Shown in pieces: positions 34,136-41,851 of a stretch of 64,000 nt of DNA. The notes under the pieces are model-generated. The model was not told where the DNA came from. It was given only the letters and a program-made list of their open reading frames with translations, and searched no databases. The stretch is from Candidatus Scybalocola faecigallinarum (GTDB taxonomy: Bacteria > Bacillota > Clostridia > Lachnospirales > Lachnospiraceae). How positions within the stretch are numbered: the stretch's first letter is position 1; each line of letters begins with the position of its first letter. Position numbers and translations under genes: made by a program. Where the stretch lies: positions 22,185 to 86,184 of the forward strand of contig DVIT01000004.1 in assembly GCA_018711005.1 (NCBI GenBank). Direction: 5' to 3'.

Positions 34136-35401
34136 TTACTTTTGGCCTTCCACGCTTTGAACAGGCTTGATCATGGCAATAAGGATTGCCGAAATAATAC
34201 ATACAACGATCATTGCGATATATGCGCCGGTCAGGTTGCCGGTGAGGCGCAGGCTTTGTGCAACGAATAAATATGCACAGGATTTAATGCCGGATGTGAC
34301 CGGACTTGCAAGACGGTTTGCGGAAGGAAAGTCTTTTCTGCCAAAGATCGTTCCGGTCATAGACGGGATCAGGTTGCAAATACCGCCTACGGAAGTTCCT
34401 ACCATGAAAATGGCAATGTATACAGTGACCGTGTTAAACATAAAGATCAGGAGAATGAGGGCGATCACATACCATACGCAGTAGATCAGAGAAGCAAGCT
34501 TAGTCCCGAACTTATCATCGATCCATCCCCAGATGTAGGAACCGAAAATCCCGAAAAATCCCATAACGGAAAGCATACCGACAGCAGTTCCCCGATCATA
34601 GCCGGCAGCGACCAGCCGGGTGACCAGCTGACTGACGATACCTACGGTGACCATCCAAATGAGGCCAAGGCCTACGCTGGAGAACCAGAACATTTTCTCT
34701 TTGGCAAGCTTTTTAACTGTCCAGGGGCTTTTGTAGGCAGCAATCTCCTGCTTTTGCTTTTCAATGGCAGCTTTTTCCATGGGTTCATTATCCGGAGCAA
34801 CGCCCACTTCTTCGGGAGTGACTTTACAGATAAAAATACAGATGACCGTAAATACGGCAACAAAGATGCAGATGGCTGTAAACATACCTTCAAGGCCGAC
34901 TGTGCCCAGCAAAAAGTTGGAAATATAAGGGAAGATCATCGTACACAGTGGGAATCCGATAGTGGAAATACCAAGGACGAGACCTTTCTTTTTGGGGAAC
35001 CAGTTGGTCTGGATCACGTTGACAGCGACCAGGGAATATCCGCAGGATACAGCGGCGCATACAGAAACGCAAAGTGCGTATACATAATAGTTTGTCGTAT
35101 GGCCGTAAAAATAAAATGCAACGACAGTTGCAGCCAGGGAGCCGATCATCACATACTTGGCGCCGTTTTTATAGCGTACCGTGATCTGTCCGAAGATCAG
35201 GGCAAAGATAACGCCGGCCCATCCCCCATACGTGGACCAGGTAAGCATTGCCGCATTATCCCATCCCCGGGCTTCACTTAACGCATTGACAAAGATATTA
35301 AGACCGTCTGTATTAATACCTCCCCCGATAAAATAGGCAATCATACACATGAAAATGATGATCCAGCCTTTCACCCCAAAGTTCCATTTTGATTTTGACA
35401 T
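34136..35401 (-). CDS. MFS transporter (OFA-like)
   Basis: 421 residues with twelve predicted spans in two sets, separated by a charged loop (residues ~205-230, EKAAIEKQKQEIAAYKSPW). NWFPKKKGLVLGISTIGFPL after span 4 is the OxlT/OFA-type motif. Such carriers move organic anions. It is divergent from a broken LysR gene and near a DAPG-hydrolase-family gene, suggesting uptake of an aromatic or oxo-acid compound. The ORF starts at an ATG with AGAGGA upstream. Confidence 0.88.
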   Translation of the reverse strand: MSKSKWNFGVKGWIIIFMCMIAYFIGGGINTDGLNIFVNALSEARGWDNAAMLTWSTYGGWAGVIFALIFGQITVRYKNGAKYVMIGSLAATVVAFYFYGHTTNYYVYALCVSVCAAVSCGYSLVAVNVIQTNWFPKKKGLVLGISTIGFPLCTMIFPYISNFLLGTVGLEGMFTAICIFVAVFTVICIFICKVTPEEVGVAPDNEPMEKAAIEKQKQEIAAYKSPWTVKKLAKEKMFWFSSVGLGLIWMVTVGIVSQLVTRLVAAGYDRGTAVGMLSVMGFFGIFGSYIWGWIDDKFGTKLASLIYCVWYVIALILLIFMFNTVTVYIAIFMVGTSVGGICNLIPSMTGTIFGRKDFPSANRLASPVTSGIKSCAYLFVAQSLRLTGNLTGAYIAMIVVCIISAILIAMIKPVQSVEGQK

Positions 35402-35573
35402 TGTATCCTCTCCATTTCATTGCAGTGCTGCCGCATCAGGTGCGGCTGAATAGTTACGATTTGTACAATTTGAGTGTAACAAACCTTGACAAATACTGTC
35501 AAATGCATAAAAATCATACTTAGATTAACTAAAAGCTATATACAAAAAGCCCAAAGAAGAAAGGACGGATATT

Positions 35574-36180
35574 ATGGATATTCAGCAGCTGATCTATTTT
35601 GTTACAGTGGCTAAGACCGGAACGTATGTGGCTGCGTCAAGGCAGCTTTATATCAGCCAGCCGGCCCTGAGCAAATCCATTAAAAAGCTGGAAAATAGAA
35701 ATCGGCGCGTGTATACAGCCGCCGGAGGTGGAAGATAGTTTTTGCGCCACGCCTTTGATGCATGATAAATATTTTCTTTTAGTCAGCAAGGATAATCCCC
35801 TGACAGAGCGGACCAGTGTCAGATACAGGGATTTGCAGGATGAATTATTTTATATGCTTAACAATGAATATACCATGACTCAGATCACAAAAGCCAACTG
35901 CCATAAAGCAGGATTTGACCCGATCATTAAGCTGATCGTAAACCGGACGGACATTATGGGGGACCTGGTCGCAAAGGGCCAGGGCGTTGCTGTCATCGCC
36001 GGGGGACGGTGGCGTTTTGAAAATAATCCTGATTTAAAAACATTGGATCTTGAGGATGGGGACAATGATTTTGATATTGTCATGATCACGAAGAAGGACG
36101 CCTATTTGTCCTACCCGGCAAAGTATTTCCGGGATTTTTGCAAAAAACGATGCCCCGGCCTGTCCTGCGGACTTTCATAA
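35574..36180 (+). pseudogene. LysR-type regulator with a large internal deletion
   Basis: The N-terminus MDIQQLIYFVTVAKTGTYVA followed by ASRQLYISQPALSKSIKKLEN is an intact LysR helix-turn-helix. At about 35695 the frame shifts into EIGACIQPPEVEDSFCATPL, the effector domain, which continues (KYFLLVSKDNPL, GQGVAVIAG) to 36180. About 130 codons (linker helix and part of the first effector lobe) are missing, and the first frame stops at 35740. It is divergent from the MFS gene it presumably controlled. Confidence 0.88.
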
Positions 36181-36295
36181 AAGTTATATAGGCTATGAAA
36201 AATAGATATTTTACTTTTGGCCTTTTTGCGGTTATCCTGTTAGTAAGGAGTAACCTGTAAGTGACGATTGTAAAAATGTATTGGAGGAGGATACT

Positions 36296-37123
36296 GTGAA
36301 AAGACCATTATCTGAAGCTGAGCTTCAAAAGCCTTATGCAAAATATTTTGATGTGCCTTATCCGCCGGTGCCAAAGGACATTCTTGAGCAGATGGATCAG
36401 CCCATGGATCCGGCTCTGGCCATGCATATTGACCAGCGCAATGACCTGCTCCTTCCGGGATATCTGCCCCGGGAAGTGGGCTACTGCATCATGCCGGATG
36501 GCAGCGGCTACATTGCCTCATTGACGCGGATGCCCGGCGTTACCCTGGAAATGATCGAATGGTGGTTTGCCTGGCATGGACTTGAAAGTTTGCGCTACAA
36601 AATCTGGGATCCCAACGACCATTATCTGGCCCGTGTGTCTCCCGCCCATCAGAAGCGCCGCCTGGATCCGTCCTTAAGCTATCGGGAGCGGAGCTGGAAT
36701 ACATCGGACTTTGTTTTGGAAAATGTTGGAGAGGGAACGTCCGCCCTGCGGATTTCTTTCCGGTCCCCGGAAAGCTTTGGCTTTGACATGGAGCGCTTTA
36801 ACAGCCAGCCGGTAACGGCCATATGCGCCCACAGCGGCCCGCCGGACTGGGATATTCCAAGGACAACGTTTATCCACTTTGCCCGGGAAGTAGAAGGAGG
36901 CATTGAGCTGCGCACCCGCTTTTGGCTGGGCTGGATGATCGTGAACAAAAAGGCCGTACGAACGGACTTTGAAGTGGATGAGCGCAGAGTCCGGGGACTG
37001 TCTAAGCACTCTCCTCAGGAATACTACCGCCTGGCGGCTATTTTGCCGGATCTGTACCGGGAAAACCACGATAAGGTGGATCTGCCTCAGGATCTTAAGA
37101 CTATGGATTTTGATAGAGAATAA
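36296..37123 (+). CDS. DAPG hydrolase (PhlG) family protein
   Basis: 275 residues of the 2,4-diacetylphloroglucinol hydrolase family, zinc enzymes that cut a carbon-carbon bond next to an acyl group on aromatic rings. Seen: TRMPGVTLEMIEWWFAWHGL and YKIWDPNDHY (residues ~75-110), candidate metal-binding HAREVEGGIELRTRFWLGW, with His/Glu ligands spread as in PhlG. The start is the GTG about 12 bases after the beginning of a GGAGGAGG stretch; no better start exists. It follows the broken LysR gene and MFS gene. True substrate unknown. Confidence 0.82.
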   Translation: MKRPLSEAELQKPYAKYFDVPYPPVPKDILEQMDQPMDPALAMHIDQRNDLLLPGYLPREVGYCIMPDGSGYIASLTRMPGVTLEMIEWWFAWHGLESLRYKIWDPNDHYLARVSPAHQKRRLDPSLSYRERSWNTSDFVLENVGEGTSALRISFRSPESFGFDMERFNSQPVTAICAHSGPPDWDIPRTTFIHFAREVEGGIELRTRFWLGWMIVNKKAVRTDFEVDERRVRGLSKHSPQEYYRLAAILPDLYRENHDKVDLPQDLKTMDFDRE

Positions 37124-37132
37124 ATTTGGCAA

Positions 37133-37154
37133 CAGTTCAGCCAGGCCTGAACTG
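37133..37154. repeat. Dispersed palindrome copy
   Basis: CAGTTCAG-CCAGGC-CTGAACTG, 8-bp perfect arms, just after the DAPG-hydrolase stop; same family as 13685-13708 and 25574-25598. Confidence 0.65.
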
Positions 37155-37202
37155 CTGCGGTATTTACAGCTGTAAAATCGAATTTAGAGCCGAAATCAGA
37201 TA

Positions 37203-37241
37203 AAAAAGGGGAACAACTTCCTGCGAAGTGTTCCCCTTTGT
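37203..37241. terminator. Hairpin downstream of the DAPG-hydrolase gene
   Basis: AAAGGGGAAC pairs with GTTCCCCTTT, and the inner ACTTC with GAAGT, around CTGC with one bulge. It separates the catabolic remnants from the AT-rich defence genes. Confidence 0.65.
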
Positions 37242-37253
37242 CAGATCGTTTAT

Positions 37254-37340
37254 TTACATATATTTCTGTACAGCGGCAGCGCCTTTTGCCGTGATCTCAA
37301 GCTTTCTTTTAAATAATCCTTTTTCTTTAATATTAACTTT
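37254..37340 (-). pseudogene. Short C-terminal gene fragment
   Basis: The minus strand encodes KEKGLFKRKLEITAKGAAAV then QKYM and a TAA at 37254. The pattern resembles the end of a winged-helix regulator (RxLxITxKG). There is no start or preceding domain. It marks the left edge of the AT-rich insertion; identity is uncertain. Confidence 0.3.
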
Positions 37341-37384
37341 GTGAGAAAAAAACGAAAAATAATTGCATGATATTGGGAAAATCG

Positions 37385-37393
37385 TGGTATAAT
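37385..37393 (+). promoter_or_regulatory. Extended -10 promoter of the rloAB pair
   Basis: TGGTATAAT, an extended -10 box, 50 bases before the RloA-like start. A weak TTGCAT lies 19 bases upstream of the TATAAT. Confidence 0.55.
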
Positions 37394-37442
37394 ATAAAGT
37401 AAAAATGACAATGTGAGATTTTATCGCAAAGGGGATGAGCAT

Positions 37443-38672
37443 ATGCTTTGTCAATTTACTTTTGAAAATTTTAAGTCTTTCAAAAATGAAGCTTTTTTGG
37501 ATTTTTGTGCCGAACCAATCAGTGAGCATCAGGATAGCTTGATCATTGATATTGATTCAGAAAAGTTTTTGCCGGTTATATCGATCTATGGCCCAAATGG
37601 AGGGGGAAAGTCTACGGTTTTGGAAGCGCTGGCATATTTAAGAAAAATCGTAGTGCGGCCGATTATTGCAACAAAAGCAAATGAAGAAATCTCTGATGAA
37701 GAACAAAAGTTATTAGTCCGTTCTTCCGATATTGATAAGTATCACAGATTTGATAAGGACTGCGAAAATCAACCTATAAAGTTTAGTGTAATGTTCCGAT
37801 TTAAAGAAAATGAATATCAATATGAATTGTGGATTTTAAAAGGGGAAATTGTTAAAGAAAATTTGTATTATAAAAAAATCGGAACCAAAAAAGTAATTAT
37901 TGTCTTTGAACGTACCTTGGAAGAATGTGTTATAGGCGAAGATATTGAGTTTGTTTCTGTGGAAAAAGTAAAAAAATCTTTGCCGCTTCTTTCTTATATT
38001 GGAGCGTTTTATGATATTGATATTATTGATAGTGTCATACATTGGTTTTTTTCTATAGAATTTATAGATTATGATAACCCTATTCGGGATATGGAAATAT
38101 TAATTCCAAAACAAGATGCGGATCGGAAATTATTTTTTGATATGCTTAAGCAGATGGATATTAATATTATGGATATACGTATTGAGAGGGATGGGGAAGG
38201 ACATATAAAAAACATCTTTACAAAACATAAAATTGCTGAAAAAATTTATGAAATCCCCTTTCAGGAAGAATCCAGTGGTACAAGAAAGATTTTTAGCTGT
38301 TTGGCAAGGATTAATAAATGCCTGCAAAAAGGAAGTGTATTAATTGCCGATGAGCTGGACGCGAAACTCCATCCTAAGTTATTGAGATTTATAATTGAGC
38401 TTTTTACAGATACAGAAAAAAATAAATCTGGAGCTCAGCTGCTCATAACTTCTCATGATATTGTGAATATGGTCCGGGAGATTTTCCGGAGAGATGAAAT
38501 TTGGTTTTGCTCATTAAGCCCTGATAATGATTCCTGCTTATATTCATTAATATCATTTAAAGATGAGAGAGGTAAAACACCGCGTAAAGATGCTGTATAC
38601 GGAAAACGTTACATTGAAGGTTTATATGGTGCAGATCCATATATTGATAAAGGATTGAAATGGGGCGATTAA
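37443..38672 (+). CDS. RloA/AbiLi-like AAA family ATPase
   Basis: 409 residues of the SMC/OLD-like AAA ATPases found in abortive-infection systems. FTFENFKSFKNEAFLDF begins the N-terminal lobe; Walker A YGPNGGGKSTVLEAL is at residues ~49-63; a helical middle carries the variable part; signature-like QEESSGTRKI, Walker B GSVLIADELDAKLHPKLL near residue 300, then LLITSHDIVNM. AAGGGG is 8 bases before the ATG. AT-rich compared with both sides. It overlaps the RloB-like gene. Together they form a candidate two-gene phage defence unit. Confidence 0.87.
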   Translation: MLCQFTFENFKSFKNEAFLDFCAEPISEHQDSLIIDIDSEKFLPVISIYGPNGGGKSTVLEALAYLRKIVVRPIIATKANEEISDEEQKLLVRSSDIDKYHRFDKDCENQPIKFSVMFRFKENEYQYELWILKGEIVKENLYYKKIGTKKVIIVFERTLEECVIGEDIEFVSVEKVKKSLPLLSYIGAFYDIDIIDSVIHWFFSIEFIDYDNPIRDMEILIPKQDADRKLFFDMLKQMDINIMDIRIERDGEGHIKNIFTKHKIAEKIYEIPFQEESSGTRKIFSCLARINKCLQKGSVLIADELDAKLHPKLLRFIIELFTDTEKNKSGAQLLITSHDIVNMVREIFRRDEIWFCSLSPDNDSCLYSLISFKDERGKTPRKDAVYGKRYIEGLYGADPYIDKGLKWGD

Positions 38673-39355
38673 TGAGGATGAGCTTAAAACCGAAGAAAGC
38701 CAGCGAGCTGAAAAGAGATCAGGAACGATTAAATAATAAGATGGCCAAAAAGAAGAAAAATTTGTTAGATAAACTTCCGCCATACACATTTATCATTAGT
38801 GAAGGCACGAAAACAGAAGTAACATATATGGCAGGATTTGCTAACGTTATAAATGAGAAATATCGTTCTTTTTCTACAGGAAATAGAATTATTGTTAAAG
38901 GGACGGGGAGAAACTGCCAAAGTTTATTGAATTATGCCAGAATGATTGTTGAAAAAGAGATGCCCCAGGCTACACAAGTATGGCTGATGTATGATAAAGA
39001 TGATTTTCCTTTTGATGATTTCGATAACACTCAATATAGTGCCGAGCAGAGGAAGGATTCTCGAAAATATAAAGTGGCATGGTCAAATGAGAGCCTTGAG
39101 TTATGGTTTGTTTTACATTTTCAGGAACTGCATGTCAATATTGGAAGAAAGGCATACATAAGAATTTTAGAAGAAAAATGTAATTATAAAAAGAATGATC
39201 CTAAATTATTTCAGATGTTTAGAGGAAATATGGATACTGCAATAATGAGAGCGAAAAGGCAGTATACGGCATATGCAGATGATGTTCCGCCATCAAAGAG
39301 CTGTCCGGCAACCAGAGTTTTTGAATTGGTTGAGGAACTAAAAGCCTTTTTGTGA
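38660..39355 (+). CDS. RloB family protein (Toprim-like effector)
   Basis: 231 residues of the RloB family. A basic, lysine-rich N-terminus (residues ~8-40) precedes FIISEGTKTEVTYMAGF (the acidic Toprim-like motif near residue 48) and VWLMYDKDDFPFDDFDN (D-x-D motif near residue 115), then AWSNESLELWFVLHF, diagnostic for RloB/AbiLii. Likely the metal-dependent nuclease or effector partner of the ATPase. The start overlaps the upstream gene; ATG 38660 has AAAGGA 5 bases upstream, and ATG 38672 is an alternative in the TAATG overlap. Confidence 0.85.
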   Translation: MGRLMRMSLKPKKASELKRDQERLNNKMAKKKKNLLDKLPPYTFIISEGTKTEVTYMAGFANVINEKYRSFSTGNRIIVKGTGRNCQSLLNYARMIVEKEMPQATQVWLMYDKDDFPFDDFDNTQYSAEQRKDSRKYKVAWSNESLELWFVLHFQELHVNIGRKAYIRILEEKCNYKKNDPKLFQMFRGNMDTAIMRAKRQYTAYADDVPPSKSCPATRVFELVEELKAFL

Positions 39356-39414
39356 AAATAGCAGTTTAGACAGCTGAACAGTAGCATGGATTCACCTCTT
39401 GATAACCGACTTTA

Positions 39415-39444
39415 TTGACAGCCCACTTTTGGATATACTATAAT
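39415..39444 (+). promoter_or_regulatory. Sigma-A-type promoter of the racemase operon
   Basis: TTGACA (39415-39420), 18 bases, TATAAT (39439-39444): both boxes match consensus. About 85 bases of GC-rich leader follow before the aspartate racemase start. Confidence 0.82.
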
Positions 39445-39532
39445 TAACGTCATAGTGCAGCCGTCTGCAGCGCCGTTTTCCGCGGGGGATGATGGCGCGG
39501 CAAGGGGCATAAGAGATTAGAAAGGCAGTCTT

Positions 39533-40252
39533 ATGATAAATTTTGGAAAATTAAAAACTTTAGGTGTGCTTGGCGGCCTTGGGCCCCAGGCGACGGATTT
39601 TTTTTATAACGGAGTGATCGAGCATACGGATGCATCCTGTGACCAGGAGCATATTGATATGATCATCTTAAGCCATGCCACAACGCCGGACCGGACAGAG
39701 GCAATTATGACCGGGAACGACGAGGAACTGATCCGTTCACTGGTGGAGGATGTGCAGATGCTGGAACGGGCCGGTGCGGCCAATATTGCCATTCCCTGCA
39801 ACACTTCCCATTATTATTACCAGCAGATGCAGGCGGCGGTACATATTCCCATTATCCATATGGTACGGGAGAGCGTTCGCTATGCCCGGGAAAAGTATGA
39901 AGGGGTACAGCGGATCGGCATTATGGGGACAGATGGCACCATTTCCACAGGCATTTATGATGAGGAGTGCAAAAGAGTGGGAGTGACCCCGGTGCATCCC
40001 AGCCCCCAGCGGCAAAAAGATGTGATGCACATTATTTATGATGAGATCAAGGCCGGAGAGCGGGGAAGCCGCCATTTGTTTAACGGCGTGGTGGACGAGC
40101 TGAACCGGAAGATGGGATGCGAGGTCATTATCCTGGCATGTACAGAGCTGTCGGTTTATAAGCATTTTCACAATGTTCCCGACTGCTGTCTGGATGCCAT
40201 GGATGTGCTTATCCGGGAATCTATCTTAAGATCCGGAGCGGTTTATCAGTAA
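39533..40252 (+). CDS. Aspartate/glutamate racemase family protein
   Basis: 239 residues of the cofactor-independent Asp/Glu racemase family. TLGVLGGLGPQATDFFYN at the N-terminus, catalytic cysteines in IPCNTSHYYY (near residue 86) and ILACTELS (near residue 205). The GGLGP start is that of aspartate racemases rather than MurI. It would supply D-Asp. It leads a run with a MurE-family ligase, and an Asl-like ligase lies 11 kb upstream, so D-Asp for peptidoglycan is a reasonable inference. Confidence 0.87.
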   Translation: MINFGKLKTLGVLGGLGPQATDFFYNGVIEHTDASCDQEHIDMIILSHATTPDRTEAIMTGNDEELIRSLVEDVQMLERAGAANIAIPCNTSHYYYQQMQAAVHIPIIHMVRESVRYAREKYEGVQRIGIMGTDGTISTGIYDEECKRVGVTPVHPSPQRQKDVMHIIYDEIKAGERGSRHLFNGVVDELNRKMGCEVIILACTELSVYKHFHNVPDCCLDAMDVLIRESILRSGAVYQ

Positions 40253-40326
40253 AGCGGGCCCGGGATTTTACAGGGGGCGCAGACGCCCGAAATGACTGTG
40301 TTTTAAGCAGGAGGATAAAGTTTAAA

Positions 40327-41850
40327 ATGAAAGTAATGGTGAAATACACATTTTCAGATTATATAAAGTGCCTGGAACAGGCGGGGCTTCTTTTAGAAGC
40401 AGACACGGCCGGAAGGGAAGCCATGGGGATCCTTGGGCTGACATATAATTCCAAGGCTGTGACAGAAGGAACTCTGTTTATATGCAAGGGAGCGGCCTTT
40501 AAAGAAGATTATTTAAAAGAGGCTGTACAGCGCGGTGCTGCCGCCTATGTAAGTGAAAAGAAATATGATGTAAATATTCCATGCATTTTAGTTTCTGATA
40601 TACGCAAGGCAATGCCCTATTTGGCGGATCTTTATTTTTGCCGGCCCTGGGAGGATTTAAAACTGACGGGGATCACAGGAACCAAGGGAAAGACAACAAC
40701 AGTTTATTATATTAAGGCGATCATTGACGACTATATGGCAGCCACGGGAGGACGGGAAAGTGCAGAGCTTTCTTCCAGCGACGTTTATGACGGAGTTGTA
40801 AAAAGTATTTCCCATATTACCACGCCGGAGTGTGTGGAGCTGATGGAGCATTTCCGTCATGCGGTGGATTCGGATATTGAGTACCTTGAAATGGAAGTAT
40901 CCAGCCAGGGGCTGAAATATGACCGGGTGGATGGGATCCTGTTTGATGTGGGTATCTTCCTGAATATTTCCGAGGATCATATCAGCCCTATTGAGCATCC
41001 GGATTTTGACGATTATCTGGAATCCAAGCTGCGTCTGTTTTCCCAGTGCAAGACGGCCTGTGTCAACTTGTCCACAGATTATGTGGAGCGGGTTATGGCA
41101 GCGGCAAAAAATGCCCCAAGGCTGCTTACCTTTGGCACAGACGCTTCGGCTGACCTGAGAGCATACCGTATCCGCAAGGTTGGCACGGATACCGTATTTA
41201 ATGTTGTATGCGACCGGTTTGACCAGGAATTTGTCCTGGAAATGCCAGGGCTTTTTAATGTGGAAAATGCCCTTGCGGCCATTGCCGCAGCCTATGCCCT
41301 GGATATTCCGGTACAGTACATGGTTTCCGGCTTAAAGCGCGCCCGGGCCAAGGGCCGTATGGAGCTGTACCACAGCAAAGACAATAAGATCGCGGTTATC
41401 GTGGATTTTGCCCATAATAAATTAAGCTTTGAGAAGCTTTTTGCGTCTGCCATGGAAGAATACAAGGGCCGCCGGATCATTTCCATTTTCGGATGTCCCG
41501 GACAAAAGGCGTTTGTGCGCCGGCAGGGCATGGGAACTGTGGCCGGAAAGTATTCCGATAAAGTGTATATTGTTCCCGATGATCCGGGCAATGAGCCTTT
41601 TGAAAAGATTGCCGGGGAGATCGCCCAATATGTCCGGGAGCAGGATTGCCCCTATGAAATCATGGAGGACCGGGCAGAAGCTATTAAAAAGGCAATTCTT
41701 GAAGTGAATGAGCCTACGGTGCTTCTGATCGCCGGAAAAGGTAATGAGACCACACAAAAGTGCGGAAATGTTTATGTACCTTATCTTTCAGATATGGTTT
41801 ATGCAAAAAAATATATTGAGGAGTATGATCGTGTCCATGGAGAGGCATAA
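40327..41850 (+). CDS. murE: MurE-family UDP-MurNAc-peptide ligase without DAP motif
   Basis: 507 residues, usual MurE length and domain order: N-terminal UDP-binding part, central ATPase with P-loop GITGTKGKTTT (residues ~115-125), EMEVSSQGLKYDRV, and C-terminal domain. The loop that in DAP-adding enzymes reads DNPR reads DDPGNEP (after KVYIVP), nearer the DNPAND of lysine-adding MurE, so meso-DAP is unlikely to be its substrate. GGAGG lies 12 bases before the ATG. It sits 74 bases after the aspartate racemase. It may be the main MurE or a second paralogue; this cannot be told here. Confidence 0.85.
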   Translation: MKVMVKYTFSDYIKCLEQAGLLLEADTAGREAMGILGLTYNSKAVTEGTLFICKGAAFKEDYLKEAVQRGAAAYVSEKKYDVNIPCILVSDIRKAMPYLADLYFCRPWEDLKLTGITGTKGKTTTVYYIKAIIDDYMAATGGRESAELSSSDVYDGVVKSISHITTPECVELMEHFRHAVDSDIEYLEMEVSSQGLKYDRVDGILFDVGIFLNISEDHISPIEHPDFDDYLESKLRLFSQCKTACVNLSTDYVERVMAAAKNAPRLLTFGTDASADLRAYRIRKVGTDTVFNVVCDRFDQEFVLEMPGLFNVENALAAIAAAYALDIPVQYMVSGLKRARAKGRMELYHSKDNKIAVIVDFAHNKLSFEKLFASAMEEYKGRRIISIFGCPGQKAFVRRQGMGTVAGKYSDKVYIVPDDPGNEPFEKIAGEIAQYVREQDCPYEIMEDRAEAIKKAILEVNEPTVLLIAGKGNETTQKCGNVYVPYLSDMVYAKKYIEEYDRVHGEA

Positions 41851-41851
41851 A

